Assembly (NCBI GenBank): GCA_945877045.1
Contig: CAMCQW010000115.1
Span: 1-6,421 of the forward strand
DNA: 6,421 bases
Reading direction: 5' to 3'
Origin: Chryseobacterium gleum
GTDB taxonomy: Bacteria; Bacteroidota; Bacteroidia; Flavobacteriales_D; Crocinitomicaceae
The notes below the pieces were generated by a model. That model made no database searches and was not told the origin of the DNA. It saw nothing but the letters and a program-made list of their open reading frames with translations. The translations under genes were made by a program, and so were the position numbers. Positions 1 through 6,271 of the stretch are shown here, one piece after another (positions within the stretch are counted from its first letter, which is position 1; each line of letters opens with the position of its first letter).

Positions 1-26
1 GAAATTGAATATATTTTTAATTAATA

Positions 27-809
27 ATGGAAAGAGAAAGAAACTTCGTTCGAAAAGAAAAATCCGATGTGATTTTTGGAATTCGTACCGTCATTGAAGC
101 GATACAAGCAGAACGTGAAATCAATAAGATATTGATTCAAAAAGGTATGAATAAAGACCTTTTCATGGAGTTAAAAAAAGAATTAGCCGATAAAGACTAT
201 CAATTGCAATTTGTTCCAATCGAAAAACTCAATGCCTTAAGTTCAGGAAATCATCAGGGCGTAATAGCCTTTTTATCACCAATTGAATACGGCGACGTCC
301 AAGTTATTGTTGATGACATGTTACTAAAAGGAGAAAAACCTTGTATACTCGTTTTGGATAGAATCACCGATGTTCGCAATTTTGGTGCAATAGCTAGAAC
401 GGCAGAATGCCAGGGGATTGATGCAATACTTATCCCATCAAAAGGATCAGCGTTAGTAACGGCAGATGCTATGAAAGCTTCCGCTGGGGCATTAAATAGA
501 ATTACTGTTTGTAAAACGGACCAATTAAAAAACACCTTGTTTTATTTACAGCAATCAGGGTTACGAATTATTGCTTGTACAGAAAAAGCAAGCGTACCCA
601 TTCAAAGTATTAACCTTCGCGGACCTATGGCATTGCTTTTCGGTTCAGAAGAGAGTGGTATTACATCGGACTTAATTTCCATGTCGGACGCTAGGTTGCG
701 AATTCCCATGAAAGGAGAAATCGCTTCTTTAAACGTAAGTGTAGCTGCAGGAATCGTGATGTATGAAAAGATGCGTCAAGAAGCTGAAGTCCTTTTCAAA
801 AAAGATTAA
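27..809 (+). CDS. rlmB: 23S rRNA (guanosine-2'-O-)-methyltransferase RlmB, TrmH/SpoU family
   Basis: Cytoplasmic SAM-dependent enzyme of the SPOUT (trefoil-knot) class. E. coli RlmB methylates the 2'-O of G2251 in the 23S rRNA peptidyl-transferase region. The 260-residue length fits the family. The N-terminal substrate-binding domain covers about residues 15-88, with the opening FGIRTVIEAI and a GNHQG motif at 74-78. The SpoU methylase domain covers about 105-250. Motif 1 (LDRITDVRNFGAIARTAE, 110-127) supplies N118 and R124. Motif 2 (LLFGSEESGIT, 203-213) supplies E208. Motif 3 (IPMKGEIASLNVSVAA, 226-241) supplies S234 and N236. These match the E. coli catalytic set N108/R114/E198/S224/N226 with a constant shift of 10. 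The ATG at 27 leaves the expected short N-terminal tail. A TATATTTT at 10-17 resembles a -7 box, but any -33 element lies outside the window. The stop codon overlaps the convergent yjjG stop. RlmB rather than another TrmH-like paralogue is likely but not certain. Confidence 0.9.
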   Translation: MERERNFVRKEKSDVIFGIRTVIEAIQAEREINKILIQKGMNKDLFMELKKELADKDYQLQFVPIEKLNALSSGNHQGVIAFLSPIEYGDVQVIVDDMLLKGEKPCILVLDRITDVRNFGAIARTAECQGIDAILIPSKGSALVTADAMKASAGALNRITVCKTDQLKNTLFYLQQSGLRIIACTEKASVPIQSINLRGPMALLFGSEESGITSDLISMSDARLRIPMKGEIASLNVSVAAGIVMYEKMRQEAEVLFKKD

Positions 810-1519
810 GCACTTAACAGTTGAGCCGCCTTCTGCGGTATTTCGTTTAAATCCGTGATGCGGTTTTCAAACTTTAATCCATTTTTTAAATTAGGCTCAA
901 ACCAAAGAGCATGCATTCCAGCGTTTATTGCTCCAGAAATATCCGCGCGATAATCATCGCCAACCATAAGTGAATTACTTCCTTTGGTCTTTGCTTCATT
1001 CATCGCATGATTAAAGATATTCGGATGAGGCTTATTAAATCCGATATGTTCAGAGCAAACTACCACATCAAAAAACGGAGAGAGACCCGCATTTTCCAAC
1101 TTTTCAAATTGCACCTCAACAAAGCCATTTGTAATGATGTGTAAATTAAAACCCATGGACTTCAAATCGGCTAATACATTTAAGGCATTCGGAAAAAGCA
1201 ATTTTTGCTTTGGCGATATTTGAACATAAGCATCACCTATTCGACGAATTAACTCCTCATCTACTATGTTAAAAACCTTTAAGGTGGATCTGAAACGCTC
1301 ATACCGGAGTTCTTCTTTAGATAATTTACCTTTTCCGTATTTTTTCCAAAGCAGCGAATTTTTTTGATGATACACTTTATAAAAAGAATCAAATCCCAGA
1401 CATTTTACAAGCAATCCCTCTTGTTCGAGAATAAAATTTAATGCAAAAATTGAATTGCTATCAAAATCCCACAAGGTGCGGTCGAGATCAAAAAAAATAT
1501 GTTTATTTGAAAATGACAT
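806..1519 (-). CDS. yjjG: YjjG-family noncanonical pyrimidine nucleotidase (HAD superfamily)
   Basis: Cytoplasmic Mg-dependent phosphatase. Characterised YjjG enzymes dephosphorylate pyrimidine nucleoside monophosphates such as dUMP and UMP, and modified ones such as 5-fluoro-dUMP, acting as a house-cleaning activity. At 237 residues it fits the family. All HAD motifs are present: motif I DLDRTLWDFD (11-20, nucleophile D11 and acid/base D13), motif II IITNG (128-132), motif III K163 in GFNKPHP, and motif IV GDDYRADI (187-194). The segment between motif I and motif II is long and helical, as in a C1-type cap. The sequence DLDRTLWDF is characteristic of YjjG as opposed to other HAD phosphatases. 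The ATG at 1519 places motif I about 10 residues from the N terminus, as usual. It is the last gene of the upp operon and its start lies inside the end of the preceding gene (17-bp overlap), suggesting translational coupling. Exact substrate is inferred from family and context. Confidence 0.87.
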   Translation of the reverse strand: MSFSNKHIFFDLDRTLWDFDSNSIFALNFILEQEGLLVKCLGFDSFYKVYHQKNSLLWKKYGKGKLSKEELRYERFRSTLKVFNIVDEELIRRIGDAYVQISPKQKLLFPNALNVLADLKSMGFNLHIITNGFVEVQFEKLENAGLSPFFDVVVCSEHIGFNKPHPNIFNHAMNEAKTKGSNSLMVGDDYRADISGAINAGMHALWFEPNLKNGLKFENRITDLNEIPQKAAQLLSA

Positions 1520-1958
1520 ACGCCAAAAATGTAGTTACAGCTCCATTTAGCAATAAACCGACAAAAATGAATAAGAAAGTATTATTCTCTCTTCCATAAA
1601 ACTTGGCCGAAATAATGCTGCCCAGAGGAATTGATAAGAATAAAGGAGCAAAAAAACAAATGCCAATTTTACCAAAGCGACTACGTAACCTTGCGATAAA
1701 TTTATTGGAGCGAGTGAATTTCTTTTTAATAATTTCTTTTTTTACTAAAAAAACACTTTTTGCACTTTTATTTGCTTTGATTAATTCCAATACACGATCA
1801 CTTCCAAAATAAAAGAAAGCAGCGCTCAGCGTAGCACCGGAAACTGCAGAAAAATAGGTTTCATAAAAATGTAAGTTAAGGGGAGCGCCTGCAAAAGGTG
1901 CGAACAAAAACTTGATTGTTGACAATAAAAAAATACTTGTTATACTTGCCCAGTCCAT
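1503..1958 (-). CDS. Small integral membrane protein, four predicted helices, function unknown
   Basis: A 151-residue protein with four hydrophobic segments, at about 4-22, 33-52, 97-118 and 126-150. Between helices 2 and 3 is a very basic stretch (about 60-95, rich in K and R, including KKEIIKKKF and ARLRSRFGK), which by the positive-inside rule should be cytoplasmic, with both termini on the same side. The pattern of a basic loop, RFGKIG, a hydrophobic helix with IPLG, and a short FYGREN turn before the last helix recalls the small multidrug export (COG2426) and DedA-like membrane families. The resemblance is weak and I do not assign a function. It sits 2 bp after the upp stop and overlaps the yjjG start by 17 bp, so it is almost certainly cotranscribed with both. 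A role linked to nucleotide salvage is possible only by context. Confidence 0.8.
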   Translation of the reverse strand: MDWASITSIFLLSTIKFLFAPFAGAPLNLHFYETYFSAVSGATLSAAFFYFGSDRVLELIKANKSAKSVFLVKKEIIKKKFTRSNKFIARLRSRFGKIGICFFAPLFLSIPLGSIISAKFYGRENNTFLFIFVGLLLNGAVTTFLAYVIFK

Positions 1959-1960
1959 CC

Positions 1961-2608
1961 TTAAACTTTTACACCGAAAGCCAAATCCCCTGCATCGCCT
2001 AAACCCGGAACAATATATGATTGTGCGGTTAATTCCTTATCAATTGCCCCGACCCAAATTTCCGTATTACTTGGGGTATGTTGTTGCACCAAAAGTATAG
2101 CTTCATTTGTTGCAATTGCAGATGCGATGATGATTCTTTTTGGTTTTCCTTGTCTTTTCAAAGCATCAAGAACAGCCACCATAGAATTGCCGGAAGCTAA
2201 CATAGGGTCACTTATAACCCAAATCCGATTATCCAAGTTAGGTGCTGCCAAATATTCAACATAAATTTCAAAATCTTCGGGACTAGTATGCTTTCTATAA
2301 GCCGATACAAATGCACTTTCAGCCCTATCAAATGTCCTTACTAATCCTTGATGCATGGCCAATCCAGCGCGCAAAATCGTAATTAACACAGGCTGTTCCT
2401 CCAACTCTTGTTCTTTAGAAACGCCAAGCGGAGTTGTCACTTCCTTCGTAACGAATTTCATGTTTTTTGATAATTCATATCCGATAATTTCTGCAATTCG
2501 CTCCATATTAAAACGGAAACGCATTGCGTCTTTTTGAATCGAAACATCTCTGATTTCAGCCATGTACGTATTGATCACCGATGAGTGCTCTGAGAAATTA
2601 TAAACCAT
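1961..2608 (-). CDS. upp: Uracil phosphoribosyltransferase
   Basis: Converts uracil and PRPP to UMP and pyrophosphate in the cytoplasm, the direct route of uracil salvage. At 215 residues it is close to the usual 206-215. The type I phosphoribosyltransferase fold is visible: a conserved ILRAG at 78-82, the PRPP loop VISDPMLASGNS at 131-142 with its acidic and small residues, and the uracil-binding C-terminal segment YIVPGLGDAGDLAFG at 198-212, diagnostic for UPRT. The usual loop ends in TGGS; here it reads SGNS. The ATG at 2608 gives an N terminus (HSSVINTYMAEIRD) that keeps the expected distance to the core. It is the first gene of a leftward operon with the small membrane protein and yjjG. 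The divergent transporter gene starts about 100 bp away. A candidate promoter lies upstream at 2661-2690. Confidence 0.95.
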   Translation of the reverse strand: MVYNFSEHSSVINTYMAEIRDVSIQKDAMRFRFNMERIAEIIGYELSKNMKFVTKEVTTPLGVSKEQELEEQPVLITILRAGLAMHQGLVRTFDRAESAFVSAYRKHTSPEDFEIYVEYLAAPNLDNRIWVISDPMLASGNSMVAVLDALKRQGKPKRIIIASAIATNEAILLVQQHTPSNTEIWVGAIDKELTAQSYIVPGLGDAGDLAFGVKV

Positions 2609-2660
2609 TTTTGAATTTTTTATAAAGTTAATTAGTTTTTCGATTAATTTTTAAAATAAT

Positions 2661-2690
2661 CAAAGATTGAAAATTATGTTTTGTTTCAAA
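2661..2690 (-). promoter_or_regulatory. Predicted Bacteroidota-type promoter for the upp operon
   Basis: On the minus strand the sequence reads TTTG (2690-2687), 18 bases, then AATCTTTG (2668-2661). This matches the Bacteroidota -33 TTTG and -7 TAnnTTTG pair with one mismatch in the -7 box and near-normal spacing. Transcription would start around 2654, giving an upp leader of about 45 bases, AT-rich with no strong structure. The pattern match is direct; use as a promoter is inferred. Confidence 0.5.
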
Positions 2691-2695
2691 TTCCC

Positions 2696-2703
2696 TACTT
2701 TTA
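2696..2703 (+). promoter_or_regulatory. Possible -7 box of the MFS transporter gene
   Basis: TACTTTTA matches TAnnTTTG except for the last base and ends 5 bases before the ATG at 2709. If used, the mRNA would begin at or within a few bases of the start codon. No -33 TTTG is present at normal spacing; the nearest TTG upstream ends only 12 bases away. The call is therefore weak. Confidence 0.22.
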
Positions 2704-2708
2704 ACGGC

Positions 2709-4004
2709 ATGAAAAAAGAAATACCTGATCTAAATAATAGTAAGATTCTCACAATCATTGTTGTAGCCGCTCTCGGTTATTTTGTAGATATCTACGATTT
2801 AGTATTATTTGGCGTTGTAAAAGCAGAAAGCCTAAAACAAATCATGATTGGAACAAGTCCGGAATTACAAGCGGCCACCGGAAAGTTTCTATTTAATATG
2901 CAAATGATTGGAATGTTAATCGGCGGTGTGATTTGGGGTGTCCTGGGTGATAAAAAAGGACGCTTAACTGTTTTGTTCGGCTCAATTTTACTCTACTCAT
3001 TGGCTAATATCGCCAATGCATTTGTTTATGACATCACTTCGTATACAGTCATTCGAATTGTTGCGGGAATTGGCTTAGCAGGAGAACTAGGCGCTGGAAT
3101 AACCCTTGTTTCAGAAATGATGTCAAAAGAAAAAAGAGGCTACGGCACTATGATAATAGTAACTTTTGGTGCTTTGGGAGCTGTATTCGCTTCCTTAGTG
3201 GGTTCAAAAGGTGAATTTTTTTCGCAATTGATTTACCAAGCCACTGCATTTAAATTATCCAATTGGCAAGTTGCCTATCTTATTGGTGGCATCATGGGAT
3301 TTATATTATTGTTTCTGCGAATTGGTACCATTGAATCCTCGTATTTCAATTCTATAAAATCAAACAAAGAAGTTATTAAAGGGAGTTTCAAGCTGCTCTT
3401 TACATCGAAAACAAACAGAAAAAAATACTTGTACTGTATTATCATTGGTATACCAATTTGGTACATCATCGGGCTAATCATCATGAATTCAAAAGATGAT
3501 TTTGGTCCATGGCTTGGCTTAAAGAACATCGAAAATGGCAAGGCGGTAATGTACGCATACTTAGGCTTGTCGTTCGGGGATTTAATCTCCGGATTTCTTA
3601 GTCAGTTACTAAAAAGCAGAAAAAAAGTGGTGTTTCTTTACCTAACTTTTACGGGGATATTAACCCTTGTCTTTTTATTTTTTGGCAAAGGGATGACCGC
3701 ATCCAATTACTATTTCTTTTGTTTCTTACTAGGCAATGGAACAGGATATTGGGCAATTTTTGTAACAATTGCAGCGGAGCAATTTGGGACAAATATCCGC
3801 TCAACCGCTGCTAATACAATTCCAAATTTTGTGAGAGGATCGGTGAATTTAATAATGCTATTATTTTCTATATTACTCGCCAACCAGCTATCTGTTGGTA
3901 TTTCAGCATTTCTGATAGGCGCACTCTTCATTGGTCTGGCCTTTTATAGCTTAAGTCAATTAAAGGAAACTTTCGCAAAAGATTTAGATTATATAGAAAG
4001 TTAA
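2709..4004 (+). CDS. MFS transporter, metabolite:H+ symporter / sugar-porter-like
   Basis: Inner-membrane secondary transporter of 431 residues with about 12 hydrophobic helices in two halves separated by a basic central loop (about 212-240). Helix 1 carries GYFVDIYDLVLFG (23-35), comparable to the GxxxEWYDFxLYG signature of the metabolite:H+ symporter and sugar porter groups, with D27 and D30 as possible proton-coupling residues. MFS motif A is GVLGDKKGRLTVL (78-90) between helices 2 and 3. Helix 4 and the following loop hold RIVAGIGLAGELGAG and an E-x8-RG pattern, also typical of this branch; the C-terminal half has EQFGTNIRSTAAN. The substrate cannot be read from sequence. The frame stays open to a TTG at 2667 and an ATG at 2676, but residues from those starts lie in the divergent promoter region and add a poorly typical tail, so I prefer the ATG at 2709. 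It is transcribed alone and divergently from upp. Confidence 0.85.
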   Translation: MKKEIPDLNNSKILTIIVVAALGYFVDIYDLVLFGVVKAESLKQIMIGTSPELQAATGKFLFNMQMIGMLIGGVIWGVLGDKKGRLTVLFGSILLYSLANIANAFVYDITSYTVIRIVAGIGLAGELGAGITLVSEMMSKEKRGYGTMIIVTFGALGAVFASLVGSKGEFFSQLIYQATAFKLSNWQVAYLIGGIMGFILLFLRIGTIESSYFNSIKSNKEVIKGSFKLLFTSKTNRKKYLYCIIIGIPIWYIIGLIIMNSKDDFGPWLGLKNIENGKAVMYAYLGLSFGDLISGFLSQLLKSRKKVVFLYLTFTGILTLVFLFFGKGMTASNYYFFCFLLGNGTGYWAIFVTIAAEQFGTNIRSTAANTIPNFVRGSVNLIMLLFSILLANQLSVGISAFLIGALFIGLAFYSLSQLKETFAKDLDYIES

Positions 4005-4066
4005 GCATAGAAACATCTTGTCCAACTAATGATTTTCCATAAAGAGGATATTGTTTTTAAAATTAA

Positions 4067-4101
4067 TTTGGACCTCATCCTTTATGTTTTTATTATCTTT
4101 G
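4067..4101 (+). promoter_or_regulatory. Predicted promoter of tRNA-Leu
   Basis: TTTG at 4067-4070, 23 bases, then TATCTTTG at 4094-4101, an exact match to the Bacteroidota -7 consensus TAnnTTTG. Spacing is at the long end of the reported range. The box ends 10 bases before the mature tRNA 5' end, so the primary transcript would carry a leader of only a few bases for RNase P to remove. Confidence 0.65.
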
Positions 4102-4111
4102 CGAAAGAAAA

Positions 4112-4193
4112 GCCCACGTGGTGAAATTGGTAGACATGCCATCTTGAGGGGGTGGTGCCATTTGGTGTGCTGGTTCGAATCCAGTCGTGGGCA
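4112..4193 (+). tRNA. tRNA-Leu, anticodon GAG
   Basis: An 82-base class II tRNA that folds fully. The acceptor stem is GCCCACG (4112-4118) with CGTGGGC (4186-4192) and discriminator A4193. The D arm is GTG/CAT (4121-4123, 4135-4137) with a loop containing GG at 4129-4130. The anticodon stem is CCATC/GGTGG (4139-4143, 4151-4155) with loop TTGAGGG, so the anticodon is GAG at 4146-4148, reading CUC and CUU. The long variable arm at 4156-4168 can form its own small hairpin, as expected for leucine. The T arm is GCTGG/CCAGT around loop TTCGAAT (4174-4180). The 3' CCA is not encoded, since CAAA follows the discriminator base, and must be added enzymatically. The gene stands alone, not in a tRNA cluster. 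Confidence 0.96.
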
Positions 4194-4206
4194 CAAATAT
4201 TAAAGT

Positions 4207-4239
4207 CTGGGGGCGAAAATCTCCAGTCATAAGTTTTTT
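4207..4239 (+). terminator. Weak candidate terminator after tRNA-Leu
   Basis: CTGGGG (4207-4212) can pair with CTCCAG (4221-4226), including one G-U pair, around an 8-base loop; a run of six T follows at 4234-4239 after a 7-base gap. The distance between stem and T run is larger than in an ideal intrinsic terminator, so this is tentative. It is the only candidate between the tRNA and the next gene. Confidence 0.35.
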
Positions 4240-4290
4240 CAGGATACATAGATAGCTTAGCATTCAGTTATTTTTAACAAATGATTTCGT

Positions 4291-4298
4291 TAAATTTG
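4291..4298 (+). promoter_or_regulatory. Predicted -7 box of the DUF6089-like gene
   Basis: TAAATTTG is an exact match to TAnnTTTG and ends 19 bases before the GTG start, giving a predicted leader of about 13 bases. No clear -33 TTTG lies at the normal distance; the region there reads TTATTTTTAAC. The box itself and its position are good; the promoter may be weak or need an activator. Confidence 0.5.
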
Positions 4299-4317
4299 TA
4301 AGGAAAAAATTGTTTCA

Positions 4318-5193
4318 GTGAAATTTTCAACGACTTTTATTCTATTTCTATTGATTTCAGTATGGAATTGTGGTATTTCACAACTCTTTAAGATTGAAAA
4401 TTTCAATAAACGAACCAATTGGCGTTCCAATAGGAAAGAAATTCAGATTGGTCTGTGCGCAACACAATTCAATGGAGATCTTGGCGGAGCAGGTGGTCAA
4501 GGAATTGATTACAGCACCAAAGATATCGATTGGGAATCCACTGGATCAGGATTAGAATTTTCATATAAATACCGATTTAGACCTTATTTGGCAACAAAGA
4601 CCTGCCTTAGCTACTTTAGCATTGAAGCGGATGATAAATACTCCGAAGAGAGCATGCGGAAAGCGCGTAACTTACATTTTAAAAGCAATAATTTCGAAGT
4701 AAGCCAGCGCTTAGAATTTATCTTTTACGCCAATGAATTTAACGGATCCTTTTACAATTTAACGGGCCGTTCAAAGCGTAGAAAATCAAATACTCAGTTG
4801 TATATTTTTGGTGGGATCGGTTTTACCACCTACAATCCAAAGGCATCCTATAATGGCGCTTGGGTGCCACTCCGCCCATTAAACACAGAAGGACAAAGCA
4901 CAAGTTACAAATCGGCTACTTTTATTATTCCTACAGGAATTGGTCTTCGAATTGGCTTAACAAAAAAATTGCGATTGGGAATCGAAGGAAACTATACCAA
5001 AACGTTCAGTGATTACCTAGATGATGTTAGCACAAAATATACAGACCCAAGTTTATTATCATCACCAGCCGCTATGTATCTTTCGAATCCAAGTTTAGCG
5101 TATACAATTGGTGACAAACGAGGCGATACTAATCAAATGGATGCTTATTATCGCTTAACATTTCAACTTATCTATAATATTGGTAAAAGGTAA
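4318..5193 (+). CDS. Outer-membrane beta-barrel protein, DUF6089-like
   Basis: A 291-residue secreted protein. Residues 1-21 look like a Sec signal peptide (hydrophobic FILFLLISVW core, likely cleavage after GIS, leaving Gln first). C18 does not sit in a proper lipobox, so a lipoprotein is unlikely. The mature part has alternating-hydrophobicity strands typical of a small barrel: EIQIGLCATQFNGDLGG near 41-57, FSYKYRFRPYLATKT near 81-95, then RNLHFKSNNFEVSQRLEF (117-134), LYIFGGIGFTTYNPKA (161-176), LRPLNTEGQ (185-193), IPTGIGLRIGLTKKLRLGIEGNYTKTFSDYLDDVS (204-238), and a C-terminal strand ending LTFQLIYNIGKR. The order GDLGG, FGGIG-NPKA, LRPL-TEGQ, IP-GIG, YLDDVS matches my memory of DUF6089 proteins, whose biochemical function is unknown. 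The start is GTG: an in-frame stop lies at 4291 and the next in-frame Met is at residue 113, so GTG is the only start that keeps the signal peptide. It stands alone and converges on add. Confidence 0.82.
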   Translation: MKFSTTFILFLLISVWNCGISQLFKIENFNKRTNWRSNRKEIQIGLCATQFNGDLGGAGGQGIDYSTKDIDWESTGSGLEFSYKYRFRPYLATKTCLSYFSIEADDKYSEESMRKARNLHFKSNNFEVSQRLEFIFYANEFNGSFYNLTGRSKRRKSNTQLYIFGGIGFTTYNPKASYNGAWVPLRPLNTEGQSTSYKSATFIIPTGIGLRIGLTKKLRLGIEGNYTKTFSDYLDDVSTKYTDPSLLSSPAAMYLSNPSLAYTIGDKRGDTNQMDAYYRLTFQLIYNIGKR

Positions 5194-5199
5194 ATTATT

Positions 5200-6186
5200 T
5201 TAAACCAGATAAAAAGCATCTAGTTTAGCTTGAACAGCCATTTTCACCTCTTCAGTCGCGAAAGAATGCTTTATTGCCTCGGTATTAATTCGATATAGAT
5301 CAATAATTGTCCAACCGTATTGATTGGTCATGAATTGATATTCGCGGTTCAAGTCAACTGATGAAATGGCCCTTCCATCCGTACTTATACTCATGGAAAC
5401 GCCCGTATTATAAAGTTTATTAATTGGATATTCCTCTAGACTTGGATAAACACGTGTTAATTGATTACTTGTTGGACAAACTTCCAAATGAATATTATTT
5501 TCGATTAATCGTTCAATTAACAAACCATCTTCAATACTCCGAATTCCATGACCAATTCTATTAGGGGCAAGTTTTTCTAGTGTTTCCCAAACACTACTAG
5601 GACCAAGCGCCTCACCGGCATGAGCTGTACAGAGAATATTATTTGATTTAGCAAATTTAAACGCTGAAACGTGATTATCAAGCGGATAACCAACTTCATC
5701 CGCCGCAATATCAAATCCAACAACAGCACTATCTTTGAAATGCAAGGCTAATTTAGCTGTTTCCATACTTTGCGCCTCGGAGAAGTTACGCAAAGTGCAC
5801 AAAATAACATTCGCTTCCACTTTGTACTGTTTTTTACCTTCAACAATAGCATTTAGAACTTCTTGAACCACCTCTTCAGGAGTCAATCCTAATTGAAGGT
5901 GCTGTAATGGTGCAAAACGCATTTCAGCATAAACGACATTATCAGCATCAAATTGAGCCAATAAATCAAGCGTCACAATTCGCAACTGCTCCTTTGTCTG
6001 CATGTAATTTATGGACGCTTGCGCACATTCAATATAATCATTCAAGCTACAGCAGTTTTTTGGGGCCGTAAATTTATTTCGATATTCTTCTACTGATATA
6101 CCAGGTATTAATAAGGCGACCACATCATAACTTAGCGAACAATCCAAGTGAATATGAAGCTCAACTTTGGGAAGTTTGTTATACAT
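5200..6186 (-). CDS. add: Adenosine deaminase family protein
   Basis: Zinc-dependent cytoplasmic hydrolase; adenosine deaminase converts adenosine and deoxyadenosine to inosine and deoxyinosine in purine salvage. The 328-residue length fits bacterial enzymes. All metal and catalytic residues are present at spacing identical to mouse ADA: zinc ligands H11 and H13 (ELHIHLD), H189 and D270; proton donor E192 in TAHAGE (187-192); and H213 in NRIGHG (209-214). Three neighbouring positions differ from mouse ADA: C16 for the Gly of HLDG, A162 for the Gly of DLAGDE, and G271 for the second Asp of NTDD. The second Asp is known to vary among bacterial members, so adenosine is the likely but not proven substrate. 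The ATG at 6186 sits at the usual distance from HIH. The stop lies 6 bp from the convergent barrel gene. A terminator ends 17 bases upstream of the start, so read-through or the candidate promoter at 6241-6271 must drive it. Confidence 0.86.
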   Translation of the reverse strand: MYNKLPKVELHIHLDCSLSYDVVALLIPGISVEEYRNKFTAPKNCCSLNDYIECAQASINYMQTKEQLRIVTLDLLAQFDADNVVYAEMRFAPLQHLQLGLTPEEVVQEVLNAIVEGKKQYKVEANVILCTLRNFSEAQSMETAKLALHFKDSAVVGFDIAADEVGYPLDNHVSAFKFAKSNNILCTAHAGEALGPSSVWETLEKLAPNRIGHGIRSIEDGLLIERLIENNIHLEVCPTSNQLTRVYPSLEEYPINKLYNTGVSMSISTDGRAISSVDLNREYQFMTNQYGWTIIDLYRINTEAIKHSFATEEVKMAVQAKLDAFYLV

Positions 6187-6203
6187 TTTTGAAATTAAGT
6201 TTT

Positions 6204-6238
6204 AAAAAAAAAACCGGCAGCTATTTCACTGTCGGTTT
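6204..6238 (-). terminator. Intrinsic terminator after the right-edge gene, just upstream of add
   Basis: Read on the minus strand, AAACCGACAG (6238-6229) pairs with CTGCCGGTTT (6220-6211) except for one internal A-C mismatch, around an 8-base loop. The T run covers 6213-6204, ten T in all, of which three are in the stem. It lies 27 bases after the stop of the upstream gene and 17 bases before the add ATG. In the other direction the stem is perfect with a G-U pair, but only a three-T tail follows, so the minus strand is the likely direction. Confidence 0.75.
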
Positions 6239-6240
6239 GT

Positions 6241-6271
6241 CAAGAATAATTATGATGGAGTAGCTTTACAA
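6241..6271 (-). promoter_or_regulatory. Candidate add promoter ahead of the terminator hairpin
   Basis: On the minus strand TTG (6271-6269, the last sense codon of the upstream gene) is followed after 20 bases by TATTCTTG (6248-6241), one mismatch from TAnnTTTG. Spacing is normal. Transcription would begin around 6235, within the first arm of the terminator hairpin. No better promoter fits in the 17 bases between terminator and add. Pattern match only. Confidence 0.35.

Larger units (their letters stand above)
4005..4317. other. Intergenic stretch holding only a tRNA and control signals
   Basis: The 313 bases between the transporter stop and the barrel gene contain the tRNA-Leu gene, its promoter, a weak hairpin after it and the promoter of the next gene. 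From 4005 to 4066 I see nothing recognisable: no clear terminator for the transporter gene, no small open frame with a credible start, and no repeat. Confidence 0.6.

Noticed and set aside
254..535. Open frame antisense to rlmB
   Set aside because: Lies wholly inside a well-supported gene, with no recognisable protein features and no promoter or start context.
825..839. Hairpin CCGC/GCGG with loop CTTCT just after rlmB
   Set aside because: Only 4 to 5 base pairs, a poor T run after it, and it lies within the yjjG coding end; too weak to call a terminator.
1603..2100. Two forward open frames opposite the membrane protein gene and the upp 3' end
   Set aside because: They are the antisense of conserved leftward genes and their translations look like random basic and hydrophobic sequence.
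2355..2537. Forward open frame opposite upp
   Set aside because: Antisense shadow of a highly conserved enzyme with no independent support.
3275..3931. Two reverse open frames inside the MFS gene
   Set aside because: Antisense of membrane-helix coding sequence; no features of real proteins.
4112..4317. tRNA-Leu as an integration site for a mobile element
   Set aside because: No integrase, no direct repeat of the tRNA 3' end, and the neighbours are ordinary chromosomal genes.
4370..4555. Forward open frame overlapping the start of the barrel gene in another frame
   Set aside because: The signal peptide and barrel strands are in the GTG-started frame; this frame encodes nothing recognisable.
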